In this document: piece after piece, positions 41,749 through 54,319 of the stretch
Position numbering within the stretch: position 1 is the first letter of the stretch
Layout: every line of letters starts with the position of its first letter
Assembly: GCA_026874595.1 (NCBI GenBank)
Contig: CM049307.1
Location: 19,567,079-19,631,078 of the forward strand
Origin: Sipunculus nudus
Taxonomy: Eukaryota; Annelida; Sipuncula; Golfingiida; Sipunculidae
DNA: 64,000 nucleotides
Direction: 5' to 3'
Position numbers and translations under genes: made by a program
The notes under the pieces: model-generated
Seen by the model: the letters and a program-made list of their open reading frames with translations, nothing else
Databases searched by the model: none
What the model was told of the DNA's origin: nothing

Positions 41749-44700
41749 TGGTCATAGAAACATCCGCTCCTTGTGTACTTACAGCATTTGGATGTAGCTT
41801 GGCTGCTTCGAGCTGCTTTTCCAACCTCTCTGGATGCATCACATCATCCTACAAACATTTTATAATTATTATATTCAACCAGCATTTTTATTTTTATTTT
41901 CTGTGTTCCTTTTTTTTCTTATTAATTCTGTTACAAGTGGTCAATGTGTTTTTTTGGTAAATATTCTTGTCGCCATCAGTAAATATATCAGCTGTAAACA
42001 TTCAATTATTTGAAATTGTTTAGCTCGTGTATTTCAGGAACAGTTAAACTGCTTTATTTACATAACAGTCATATGATGCAACACTGTCTTATTTTTATTT
42101 GTTTATTATTACTATTAAATATTCTATCATCAGTAGCAGTTTAGTACCTTTGGACATTATTTTGTAGGGTTGTAAGAAATTTATACTTTTGCCATAATTT
42201 TTAATTTCGTATATTCTACCTTGTTCCTCTTGGAACAACCACACGTAGATATAAATGTATTAAACCCATCTGTTTACATGCCACACTGAAAATACTTACA
42301 GCATCCAGAAAACAGAGATACTGTCCCGTGCTCTGTTTTACAGCCTGATTTTTGGCATAGCCCACTGAAAAAATATCAACACTGATGTTTAAATATTTAA
42401 TTGAAATAATATGTATATAACATTACTGACTTGAATGAATAATATTTATGTGTGAAGCACTTCTTTGAGCTAATCTTAACTATACATCATAACAACCATA
42501 CTGTAATTCCCCTTTTCATAGGCACAATGAATAATGAAAGAAAATTAAACTGGAAAATACTGTAATTAATTCTTCAATTACTCAAAAGCTGCCTCAAAGA
42601 GAGGACTAGGGTCATAGTGAGAAAAGCCATTGTACACAAATAGAATTGGAGATATGTTGATAAGTAAAGTATGACAAATATGTAATACATGTTGTATAAG
42701 CTGCATACTGTTATCTTGGAATGATTTTATATTTCATATCTTGGTATGATTTTAAAACTGGAATTGGCTTTTGGCAGATCATAAGCCTTATTGGCCTAGA
42801 TATCAGTAAATTATTTATATCTGTGTTATAGAAGAATTTGTGAATATTATTGAAATAACAGCTTCAAGCATTAATAATTTGCAAGATATTTTTTTACTGT
42901 GAGTATATAATATAACTAGGCTGCAACGATTCTATGCAAACAGGTATTTTGCTTCCATAATAAAATGCTTGACCATTATTTGAAAAGTACTTTATACTTT
43001 TCAAGTACATGTGTGACATGTTCATGTTCAATGCTAGAACTATACATTTTGAACCCAAGTGCAGGCACATATTACACAAACGAAAGGGACATACACTGTG
43101 CAAAATTATGGTAGGTGTCAACAAAAGTCTAGAATACAAAAAGCTATCCCAGATGTATGGTGATGCACAATTCATGCTGATATGTCAAATCACTCCTGAG
43201 AAATAAGCAGGGACTTACATTGTGCAAAAATTATCATAGGTGGCACCCCCAGTCTTGTATATGACAAAGGTATCCAAGATGTATAGATATGCATTATTTC
43301 AGGCTGATATATCAAATCCCTCCTGAAAAATAAGCAGGGATATACACTATGAAAAAAATTATTACAGGTGGCAACAACAGTCTTGTGCATGAAAAAGCTA
43401 TCAAAGATGCATGGACAGGCTAACATTTCAGGCCAATACATCAAATTTCTCTTGAGTCCGGTGCACTGGGCTGACCAAGCTCAGCTTAGGAAGGCACTTG
43501 AGCTCATCCCCAGGATCATATCTGGGAAATTGAATAAATTGACTGGAAAGTTTTGCAGAAGAAGATTTTAAAGGTGGTTTAGCTTTTCACCTGTTAAATC
43601 TAAGTCAATGCAGATGGCCAAAGAATAAGCTCAATCCGATACAGATTTTAAGATAACTGATTTTTTGCATGAAATTTAGTGATGCAAGTACTTGTGTTTT
43701 TTTTAGATAGTATTCGTTAACATAGGAACCACGGATGATGCCACACCCTTGCATAAGCTCACAGATTCGCTAAAAATTTGTTTCATTAGAAACTATGCAG
43801 GTTGTACTCCATAGCATGATGAATCATGAAGTCATTAGGAATCTTAAATGTTACCATTGCATTTTATTTGCCTTAAAGGGACCTGTTCACCTATAAAGCA
43901 TGTTCAATTAACAAGAAAATTAGCGCCTTCTGTTTGAAATAAATTGGCAAAATATTGCCGTGAAACAGGTTAGCTTTCTCCTGTACACAGGCATCAACAT
44001 AAACACAACGCTTGGGATTCCATGCATCACCCTGGCCACAACACCTGTCAATCAGCTGATGCCCTGATTAACTTAGCCCCAAAAATGCATACATGTTCCC
44101 ACAGGCCGACACATTGCATGTTGTGGTGAATCAAATTGATACACAGGGTCACACTGTGCTACATGTATCTGGACCTATTATACAGATCTGTTGCAACAGG
44201 TTCTACAATGAATTTACATTCAGCCCAGGGACCATAAGGTCCATCCAGCAGAGTTACATCAGAGGACATGAAAGTCCATGTATGGACTAGTCTTGTTTGG
44301 GTCTGTCACACATGCACAAAATCTGTCCTCCAGTCACACAGCCTTGTTATTGTAACAGATACACATGGACTGTGTTTACTCACATGACTCACAAGACTTT
44401 TAATCAGCCCTATGGGAGGTACTGACACTGTGTGCTGGGAAGGATTTGCTGGGAAACTTTTGCAAAACTGAACTGACAGTGTCAAAGAACAGGAAAAAAT
44501 ATTGTGAGATATAATAATGCTATACTTTGTATAATGATAGACTGATAAAGTTTCCACTGTAATAATTTTCATGTAACACAAATATAAAAGTACACTAAAA
44601 TATTTTTTTATAACACACTGTGAATTTATCAAGATCAAATTGTATCTTTTTTATCTGTTTCAGTCAGAGCCATCTATTGACTGGCTCTGGTTGATGTATA

Positions 44701-47700
44701 AGTATGTATGTATATGCCCACTCTAACTGCAAAGCCAGGTCCTGTAGATAAACTTGAGCAAAGAACTAGGTTTCCACAACAGTTACCTCCGTTAGGCTGA
44801 GAACTGCTTCCTGATTGGTTCCCAACTTTGACATGTATCCCACGATCCACCAGTTTTGGTTTCCAGGCATCAAGCATAGCCATGCTTGTGTCCTGAAATG
44901 GACAAAGATCATAAGAAGAATAGATTCTCTGTGAATGATTTGATCAATAAAACAATTGGTCTGTAAAATTATCTTTAATTCATCATTTCAAGTAAAACAC
45001 AGTATGTTTTTTCCTGTAGAAGCCAATTCCTGAACCAAAAGGCTATGTTACATGATAATCTCAATCTCTCAATAACATCAGGATGACAGGAATTATCCTT
45101 ATACAACAACACTTTACCATGTGTGAAGGTAATATAATAACTTATTTAATGCACATTATATAACAAAAAGTTGATAAAGAATATATGGCATATTTACATA
45201 TATTTATATATATTCCAAATATTTAAAGTTTTCTTAGAGGGAAAGTCTTAATAAGGTTTTTCATAATATAGTATGGAAAGTCCATGAAAGGCTTACATTG
45301 GTAAAAAACATGCTTTCAGATAATGTTATTGACACAGTGATAATCTTGTTTTACAAAGTTATAGTCTTGACCTAGTTGATAAAAACAAAAACCTGTCATA
45401 AGTAAGGAAAATGATTACTACCTACATTTTTTTCCAATTTTATGTAAGGATTATACATGAACAGTCTTAATACAATATGAGATACATAAGTCTACACACC
45501 AATATACTGATAAATCAATGACAGAATGCAAATGACATTACCCTGTACTGTAATCTAAAGAAAGTAACAACAAGGGGCCTATGGGTCACAGCGCTCAGCT
45601 GTTATATATGATAAAAAAATATGAATTTAAAATGAGGCACACGCTGGTTTTGTGTGGTAATAAATATAAGCTGTATTATGAGTTGTAGTTGTTTAGCTTA
45701 TGTATGATTTCGATAGTACCTTTTGAGACAGGGAAGAGGATTGATTTAATTTATTTTATTAACAAATGGAGAACTATTGTCACACAGATTTTGACTTGGC
45801 AATTATAACTTATAAGCAGAACATATAATATAAGAGTTTAACTATTTATTTAAAAAAATTACAAATATTGTCCCAAATATAATTTTTATTAAAAATATTA
45901 AGAGAATCGTATGATTTTTTAAAATGAAATATAACTGAAATGATTATTAAAATAATATTAAAGAATATATTCATGAATGCATTCATGAATACATTTTGAA
46001 AGTATTTTCACTGGTATTCATATACTTTCATTTTTACCTGAATTCCCATTCTTTATGCAAAAAAATTTATAATGGAGTGCATATTCATATTTGTATTTAA
46101 AAACAAATGCAAAGTATTCGCACCATGTCTGGTATTTATTCAGTTTTCACCAAACAATGATGTTGAGAATCCAGAATATACCAAATTCACACATTTAAAT
46201 AATGATCATATATATCTGTTTTATGGCTTTTATTTATATTTAAAAAAAATAAATGTAATATATTCATTTTGGACTAATTTCACATCAATGTACACACTAG
46301 ACACAGTAGAAATCTAGATTTATATTATCAACTGCATCTTTGTCTATCATTAATTTCCTTCATATGATCCCTAATGATTAGTAATGAATAATATGATTTA
46401 CTTTTTTATCATTAAAATTGAACTGAAAAAAAACCATAGGTGACTGCATGGTGTTATTTGGAATATGTGACATTCTATCCATCAGTACAAGATTCTTATA
46501 TCATCAGTAACTGCAAGTTAATTTCCTGTTATTATACACTAACAAATTCCTTTTCTATTTTTCTTTAATTTGTTATTAAAAACCAATAAAAATTTATTAA
46601 TTTATTGTTTATTGTTATGTTGTTGGTCAAAACTACTAGATGAGTTGGGTTGGACACCTGGATCAACTGTGGCTGTCCATAAGCTGCCTGGCTGCCCCAG
46701 TGTATGTTTCGCCTCAAGCATGCATAATTTGCTGAAAGTTCAACAAGGTCAACATACAGGTGACTCAAGAGGGGCTGGAGAGAGCCAAGGTCTGACATAG
46801 TATCATAAAAACATTGATAAAAGCTACAATTTTTGGCCAATTTCTATCAGCTTTCTAAACTACAAAGCTGAAATCCTTATGTGTGCATGATATGAAAATT
46901 ATATCAACAGGGCTCACAGGAAACAAACGTGCCATGGTCAAAGTTGGGCAAAATTTAAGGTACTAATTTTATATTTATACTAATAACTTATAAAATTTGA
47001 AAAATTCAGAACTAATTTTGGGTATTTAATTGAATCTTGATTAAATAATGTTACATCCCTGACAAAAAATCTCTAGCTTCAGCAATCCCCTTGTTAAGGA
47101 AGTAATTATATTTCTTGATTTTTTACAAAGTGCATTATGTTTGGGCCCATAACTTAAAACAATTACGCAATACTGACATCATTTTTGGCATGTGCATAGA
47201 GAATGTATAGAAAAATATGTAAATTATATATGATTAAAGTCAGATCAGTGGTTTTGATATTAGGCAGTCTTGAAGTGTAACAATGGGTTTTTAATGGAAA
47301 AATGAAGTTTTTCATTAATATCTCGAAGGTATTAAGTCCTAGTGACCAAATTTTTGGCATGGTAGGGGATTTTGGAAACATTTAATTGTATACCAAATTT
47401 TAGGAACTGAGAGCTGAAGCTGGGGAGCTGATTTCTTGCAAGATGTAAACAATATAACACATGGTGCTTGAAAACTTGAATAAAATCTACAGTTTTTGAT
47501 CAACTGGTTTCAAATTTTTGGTGTTAACAAACAAAATGCTAACAGAAACATGCTGCGAAAATTAAATCCACAGTACTTTCAGAAAAAAAATGTGCCATGG
47601 TCAAAGTTGGGCAAAATTTAAGGTGCCAATTTTTTATTTTTGTTAATATTTTAAAAATTTTAAAAGATTTTGATCTAATTTTGGGTATACAATTTAATTT

Positions 47701-50700
47701 TGATTAATTAAAGTTATATAACTGGAAAAAAGTCCATAGCTTTAACATGTTTTGTGTTAAGTGAACAAATATCTTTCCTGATTTTTTACAAAATGCATTA
47801 TGTTTGGGCCCATAACTTTTTAAATTTAAATAATACAGACATAATTTCTGGCATGTACATAGGAAATATATAGAGGAATATTTATGGTAAATATGAGGAA
47901 AAACCGACGAGTGTTTTTGATATGAGGCTGTCCTGAAGTGTGAAAATAGGTTTTTAATAAAAAATTGAGGTTTTTCCTTAATTTCTCAAAGGAACGAAGT
48001 AGCAAAGACCCAGTTTTTGGCTTGGTGGGAGATCTTGGGGACATCTAACATTATGCCGAATTTTGGATTCCTAGGCCTTACGGTTTCAAAACGTGCCACA
48101 TCTACAGATGGACGGACAGATGACGGACAATGGACCACGACTATAGCTCAGATGACTTATAGTCAGCTGAGCTAAAAACTATCTCATGAGGTTTCAGAGC
48201 TTATTTTCTGGTAATTAATGTACATTTTCTGTACAACTGCAATAGCACTGTAATAAACCAAGTTTCCTTTTATCATATGTCCCACAAATAAACAAAAAAC
48301 ACAGCAGTGACATTTAAATGTAAGCTTGTGTTCTAGTGACTGATGTAAGATAATACTGAGATACAGTTTTAATATATTACTGAATAGATTAATTTGACTA
48401 AATGCTGAGCCATCAGTTGCAAGGACTTATTTTTGTGAGTGGACTGTCAACAAATGCTCACCATTCAAAACAAGACCTCAATATAAACCTGTAAAAAAAT
48501 TGTGTTAATCGTTACAGCCACTCTACAGCATTGGTTCATTTAAATATACACATATAATAATGAATAATTAAACATATTTTGAAGGACAAGAGTCACAAGA
48601 TCTTATATCAATAAAGTTCTTGCCAATTACTTTTCATAGGAAAAAGGTAATTGGCGAGAACATTATTGACATACTCACCTTGCTGTTGTCATTGTAAACA
48701 GACAGTTCAAGCTCCCCTGAGTAGGTTTGTATCAGTATGGACTCGAGGCAATCATCCAACCACTGCTCAGCATTGTAAACTGGCAGAATAACAGACTGCA
48801 ATTAAAAAAGTGACTCATGGTCCACGATGCTCAGCTTCACTCAACATACAGGTTATGACTATATTTAACATCTATTACATTTTACTCTCGCTGAATCAAT
48901 CAAGAATTGACCCATAGTTAGACATGAAGCACAAACATCCCTGATGCTTGATTTAAATATAAATATTCTACCAAATATTGCAATCTTAAAGGTAAGCCAT
49001 CAGCAGCTACATATGTAATTAATTTTTACAGAATAAGCACCCTGGTACCCTTGCATGCTATAATTTTACAAAATTGTATTATTGCTTGAGCATATATATA
49101 TTATGCTGGAAAGAATGTGGTGCAGGGAACTTGTCTTGATACTTTAATTATTGCTACATTGGTTTTTGATTGCACAAAGTTAAATATTTTTAAATATTTC
49201 ATCAGTACCACAGTAAAATAAAAACTAGGGATCATACAGTAGTGCTTGCAATCTTACACCACACTTACAAGTTATAAGCTTCTACCTTGATACAGGGGAA
49301 TATATGGTCTAAGTACTAGAAGGTAATCACATAAGATCATTTAACTATTGACCAGCTTAGCACATAAAGCTTATGAAAACCTTTGGTTTAACTTTGAAAT
49401 CAAAGCCTACATGCTTTAAAGGTACATATATATAATCATTTGCAATAATATGATTATGTGTATTTTATAAAGCTATATATACATTTTGGTTGATACAAAG
49501 GTTTCCCAGCAAAACAATATCAGTACACAAATTTACTGCAGTCTAATAATCTCCAGTTTACCAGTTTTATTCAGCTATTTTAGAGTACATACAGTCCACC
49601 TATTCTTGTTCACTATATCAAGACTGCATGACCATAGCTCCAGTCTGATGCAAGCACAACAATACAAATACAAAGGAATGAAACATGAAAGAAGCAGACA
49701 CAGGGGATACCCCAATTTGAAGCCTGAAATATCTTTAATTGTGTAAGTGCAAGGTACAGCCACCAGATGTCATGAATGCTATGTTTCATGATCTGTGTTT
49801 TTACAACTGATTGCACTCAATGAAATCTTATTTTTACTCATGTACAAGAGTAACATCATGTACAGGACTACATCAAAGATGCAGGAGCCTCTCATGATCA
49901 AATATTTGTAAAACTATCTGTATTTCAAATATGTGAAAGTAATAAATGAAACCCTGTAAAATAATGAATAAGGAAGAAAGTGGAAATAAGCTGTTGTATA
50001 ATAATACACACTTAATTTATTAACTGAAATTAAATGCTGTAAAAATAAGAATAGTACATTTTTAAATGAGCACAAACTAAAGGTTTGTAAGTATATATTG
50101 TACTCTGTAACATATACGGAAATTGTGCAATAAGGGGAAAAAAGGTTATGGGCGTATGAGTTATACCAAACAATATATTGGATAAACAAAAAATGTGTAA
50201 ATGTAATTAATTATTCTAAAATCAGCTTGCAGGTATGACCAAATGAGCTTAAAGTTTGCCTTAATTCTTAAATGAGTGTACCAGTGGTATGCATGGCAAA
50301 CATTCATCTAGTTTATGCAGCCTGTTTTATCTGTAAAACTATCTGTATTTCAAATATGTGAAAGAAATAAACGAAACCCTGTAAAATATTGAATAAGGAA
50401 GAAAGTGGAGATAAGCTGTTGTATAATAATACACACTTAATTTATTAACTGAAATTAAATGCTGTAAAAGATAGAATAGTACATTTTCAAATGAGCATAA
50501 ACTAAAGGTTTGTAAGTATATATTGTACTCTGTAACATATGTGGAAATTGTGCAATAAGGGGAAAAATGGTTATTGGCGTACGAGTTATACCAAACAATA
50601 TATTTGATAAACAAAAAATGGTTAAATGTAATTAATTATTCTAAAAAATCAGCTTAAAGGTATGGCCAAATGAGCTTAAAGTTTGCCTTAATTCTTGAAT

Positions 50701-51083
50701 GAGTGTACCAGTGGTATGCATGGCAAACATTCATCTAGTTTATGCGAAGCAACGAGTCCTGGTGACCCAATTTTCGGTATGGTGGGAGATTTTTGAGACA
50801 TCTAACAGTATGCCGAACTTTGGATTTGTATGCCTTTTAACGGACAGACAGACAAAGGAGCATGACTTAAGCTTTGATGACCTATAGTCAGCTGAGCTAA
50901 AAAAATTAAATAATCTTTTCTTGATGAATAATGGTTAGCATTGTCATGGGTTCATTAATGAAATGAGATTTCATGAGTTTGAAGCCCGCCCCCGGCGTGT
51001 AATTCTCAGCCTGGCACCAAGCATTATTTCTTTGTTATAATGATCTACAAAATCTATGACTAGTTACTCACAATGCGATCCAT
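35872..51083 (-). CDS. B3GNTL1: B3GNTL1-like glycosyltransferase (GT2 family), 12 exons, complete
   Basis: A family-2 glycosyltransferase-like protein annotated in vertebrates as UDP-GlcNAc:betaGal beta-1,3-N-acetylglucosaminyltransferase-like 1; the substrate is not firmly known. Minus-strand exons, 5' to 3': 51072-51083, 48679-48795, 44787-44892, 42300-42364, 41783-41848, 39817-39912, 39110-39205, 38410-38534, 37511-37646, 36827-36895, 36234-36308, 35872-35952. The sum is 1044 bases, 347 residues, against 361 in human. All borders are AG/GT and phases agree. Landmarks: [20 protein letters not shown]; the nucleotide-sugar site YLCFLDA joined to DDVM across an intron; [44 protein letters not shown]; a C-terminal [14 protein letters not shown]. 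No signal peptide or membrane anchor is seen. Exon 1 codes only four residues (MDRI). Large introns hold repeats. Confidence 0.95.
40680..41460. repeat. Tandemly arranged dispersed repeat in B3GNTL1 intron 6-5
   Basis: Three related units of about 320-350 bases begin with sequence like CATAGCTCAAATGGTATGGG (40745) and GGGTAACAGAGACCTAATTT (about 41060), with TTTCAGGTTTCC and CCTGCATGTCAAGA-type segments. Related sequence lies at 17.05-17.6 kb. No gene is seen. Confidence 0.6.
41706..41743. repeat. AT microsatellite
   Basis: Nearly pure AT dinucleotide run of about 38 bases, close to B3GNTL1 exon 5. Confidence 0.85.
42990..43520. repeat. Tandem repeat, about 145-bp period, in a B3GNTL1 intron
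   Basis: Three or more units share CTGAGAAATAAGCAGGGA-type and AGGTGGCA(A/C)C segments (43195, 43325) and AAAGCTATC...GATG(T/C)AT. The last unit passes into GGTGCACTGGGCTGA, also found at 16667. Confidence 0.65.
43880..44640. other. Intron sequence, no gene seen
   Basis: Part of the B3GNTL1 intron between exons 3 and 4 holding unclassified sequence and short chance frames on both strands. Confidence 0.4.
44900..46600. other. AT-rich intron, no gene seen
   Basis: Strongly AT-rich intron sequence between B3GNTL1 exons 2 and 3. I see no repeat with clear ends and no coding frame beyond chance length. Confidence 0.4.
46620..48180. repeat. Dispersed repeat, two tandem ~660-bp units
   Basis: Shared landmarks: TGCCATGGTCAAAGTTGGGC (46930 and 47590), TTTGGGCCCATAACTT (47140 and about 47803) and a TTTTTGGC(A/T)TGGT run. 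The block ends at 48095-48176 with GATGGACGGACAGATGACGG and TCAGCTGAGCTAAAA. A diverged copy lies at 61780-62490 and a partial one at 50750-50902. Confidence 0.65.
49909..50745. repeat. 424-bp direct tandem duplication
   Basis: Copies at 49909-50332 and 50333-50745, nearly identical by eye. Both end at TTCATCTAGTTTATGC. It lies in the first B3GNTL1 intron. The two matching minus-strand open frames in it are chance consequences. Confidence 0.85.
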
Positions 51084-51683
51084 CGGATAAAAGTCGGTTA
51101 AAACAGTTCAGCTGTGACTTGTGAAGAGAACCTGTTTGTTTACAAGTCAACGTGGTCTCCAACAATCTAATATCGCCCATTACCAGACGCATCCCACAAA
51201 TAAGTCTTAGACAATTTTAGCGCCATCTAACGTAAATTCCGGAATAAAACATCGATCGCTCTGTCCCACAGTTCGCCTAATTAAAAATACATGCACCAAA
51301 TGTAAACTCAGAATGTTATCTTTAAATAATCACGCATTTTTAAAACATTATAAGAGCATTTTTTAATATTCTCTAGTCACGGACTTAAGATTTCTATGAA
51401 ACACTTTCACAAAATTTATTTAAAAAAATGAATTTAAACGATGTTAGTCTGTATCCAAGAAATAAAAATGATATCTTACTTAACGGATTTCGTGCAGTAT
51501 GTCTCCAGGGGATACTGCTACTACATATATGAATGTGTTTTTCTAGTCTGCACCACAACTGGGGTGCCGGATGTTTTATTCTATTTTTATCATTTTCCTT
51601 GTTGTTTCAGGAGAGCCCGTAGGCACACTGTATGCTGAGATACTCACACAGGTGTTGTATTTTTGCAGTCTCACAAACTTAGG

Positions 51684-51684
<1 letters not shown>

Positions 51685-51720
<36 letters not shown>
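51685..51720. repeat. AT microsatellite
   Basis: Pure AT run of about 36 bases immediately before an inverted-repeat element. Confidence 0.85.
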
Positions 51721-51721
<1 letters not shown>

Positions 51722-51723
51722 TA

Positions 51724-53382
51724 GTCAATCTGTGTATTCAGTCATTTCATAAAATACCTAAACATTTCAGTCATTTCGTATAATACATGTGACCACCAGT
51801 CATTACGCGAAATGACAAAATGTTCAGAAAAACCTATCATATATGGTATCTTACACGTAAAGACTGGATTAAAAAATAAACACATGATAAGTTGAAACAA
51901 TGGTTACTTTGTTTACCAGACAGTTTTAGATATTCAGATGCTCAGTGATACATACTCTATATAATTGTTGAAGTGGTGTTTTACACTAATACTTCTGTTT
52001 GAATTTGCAGCTATCAGACTGGCCTGGATTCATGGATTCAATAGCATTTAAGTCCATTCTCTCTATGATAATACACCTGAATATTATTTGTTTTTGCATG
52101 AGAGACTACTGTGGCAGCAGCAGGAGCATTGATGTTGTTTTTAAAACGTGAACCTAGCTGCATCTGTTAGATTTATATCTTCGTTTCCCCCAGCACTTGA
52201 TTTCAGGCTGACTTTCATGATCACATATTTGTACAAGTATCAGTATTTCAACTATGTTAATGTAATACCAGCATGCATGAAAAATGCCCATGGGAATGCA
52301 CAAAGCCCTGATATTATAGAACCAGGAAGAAAATGAGGATGAGCTGAGATATGATAATATATGTTTTCTTATTAAATGATTGCTGAATTAATAGTCAATT
52401 TTCATATCAGAATTTCCTTTTGAAATGAGAAAAAAGTAAATATTATTTTTCAAAATAGGTCAAAATAATAAGTTGAGCAAAAAAATGAAATTCTCTGAAA
52501 AAATAGAAAAAAATTATATGTGAAAAGGAATGATGGAAAACCTATATAGCTATAGCTCAGCATAACATAAAGTTAGCTGTGCTAAAAATTCCAAAATATG
52601 TCAACATGCATTCTTCAAAATGCTTTTATTAATCATTGATATTGTATATATGATCTCTTTGTTTAGTAACCGGTCACTGCCTTTATACATTATACAATAA
52701 AATATTCTACATGAAAAAAAAAATTAAATATAAATTGTAACATGAAAGCAAGGGCTTCCCCAAACTTATATGGCCATTGGTTCCGTGGGGGAATCTAAGA
52801 TGTATGGAATCCGAGAGCCCGACTTACATTTGTGTTAGGTATCTTTGTAGCGGTACTCACTGGTGATTTTTATACGAGGCCACCTGTCGTATATGGTATA
52901 TCTTAAAACCCTGCTCAGCTGATACATTTGTGTAGGTTTTTCCTTGTAGCTAGTAGCTACTCACTGCTAATTGCTAGCAAAGGAGACCAATAGTATACTC
53001 TATATAGTCCCCTGCTGAACTAACACTGACATGGAGACTTTCCCCGCTGCCAATAATACATGTAACTTCTACAAGCTACCTGAGGACCTGGTTGTAGGAG
53101 ATATCCTAAAAAATCCCAACACAGTTGTGAAACAATTGGCCAGTTGCTAAAGTAACTTCCTGACAAAAATACCTGTTCATATCTCATTGTTATACCTATT
53201 ACACAGATTGTCTGATTTGCAAGCAGTCAGGCAATCTGTGTAATTATACTCCTTCATTTTAAGTCATTTCAAATGACTGAACATTTTAGTCATTTTACGT
53301 AATGACTGGTGGTCACAGGCATTACGCTAAATGACTGAAATGTTTTAGGCATTTTATAAATTGACTGATTACACAGATTGAC
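51724..53382. mobile_element. ~1.66-kb element with ~105-bp terminal inverted repeats
   Basis: The left end (51724-51827, GTCAATCTGTGTATTCAGTC...) is the diverged reverse complement of 53277-53382 (ending ACACAGATTGAC). Both contain the GTGACCACCAGTCATTACG segment or its complement. A smaller hairpin with the same GATTG/CAATC ends lies at 53207-53246. The interior has no transposase frame, so it is non-autonomous. The target duplication is unclear because of the adjoining AT run. Confidence 0.6.
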
Positions 53383-53426
53383 AGTAAAATATATGAAATA
53401 AAAATTATAGATGGTGCTTCGAAGTT

Positions 53427-53450
53427 GTGTGTGTGTGTGTGTGTGTGTGC
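53427..53450. repeat. GT microsatellite
   Basis: About 24 bases of GT repeats. Confidence 0.85.
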
Positions 53451-54180
53451 AAATGATTCACTTGTTTTAATTTGTGCTGGACATCACTGCTATATATTGT
53501 TATACGAGAGATTTATGCGGAAAATTAGCGTGAAAATACAAGTCAAAACGGGATAAATTATAGGAATTATGGTAGCACCACCATCCTGTAAACAGCTAAA
53601 AAAAAACTACCAAAGATCAATTTGTTGAACAGATTTCAGAATTATACACTTTTTATATAAATACATCCATATCAATTTTAAACATGAAGAGTCCATGTTT
53701 CAGTCTATGATGTCAACAATATGAAGTGATATTGAAAAATGTTCCGAAGAAATGGTTTTGTCGATATTTTCAATATTTGCATGATGACCAGGCTTTTTCA
53801 ATTGCTGGTGCAAAAAAACTTTTATTTTATTTATTCATTTATTTTTTATTTATCTGTAGGTTGATGTAAAAAGTTTTCTTTAGCAGCTGTCTACATGGAA
53901 GAAAAGTGATTTTTATGGGCATAAAAAAACATACGTAGCTTCAAGATACGAGTTCGTATAGTAATCTAATGTCAGGTGTTAACTGAGTAATAGCCACGCA
54001 TGCATGCATGATCTATAAGTTTCTATCAATAATGATATAGAAATGGCACCTGCTGGTGGAGGGACGACGGACAATGACCAATCCCTAGGTTAAGCATGAG
54101 AGAAGGTAAGCTGAGCTTAATATCTGAATGACCACATTAGAAGTTTGTGGACAGAGTGACTTTAGCAACTGGCGTTGTTA

Positions 54181-54319
54181 ATGCATGCGCGTGGTTCTCC
54201 CGTGACCCTGACTGACATCGTATCTTATCTCTGTACCACACGCGCGTTCACATCGTCAGCCGTCCAAGCTGTCATTTCTCACATACCGCAGTTTACAGAT
54301 TTCAGCAAGACTCAACCTG
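54181..54319 (+). other. Orphan candidate first exon
   Basis: Open from ATG 54181 with protein-like, GC-richer sequence (MHARGSPVTLTDIVSYLC, then SSAVQAVISHIPQFTDFSKT), ending at a good splice donor (CCTG/GTAAGC). No following exon was found within the window that I could link, and I recognise no family. It could be the first exon of an unknown gene, or a relic. Confidence 0.3.

Noticed and set aside
49914-50614. Two similar 91-codon minus-strand frames that look like a duplicated gene
   Set aside because: They arise from the 424-bp tandem duplication in an intron; composition is Tyr/Phe/Ser-rich as expected from AT-rich DNA.
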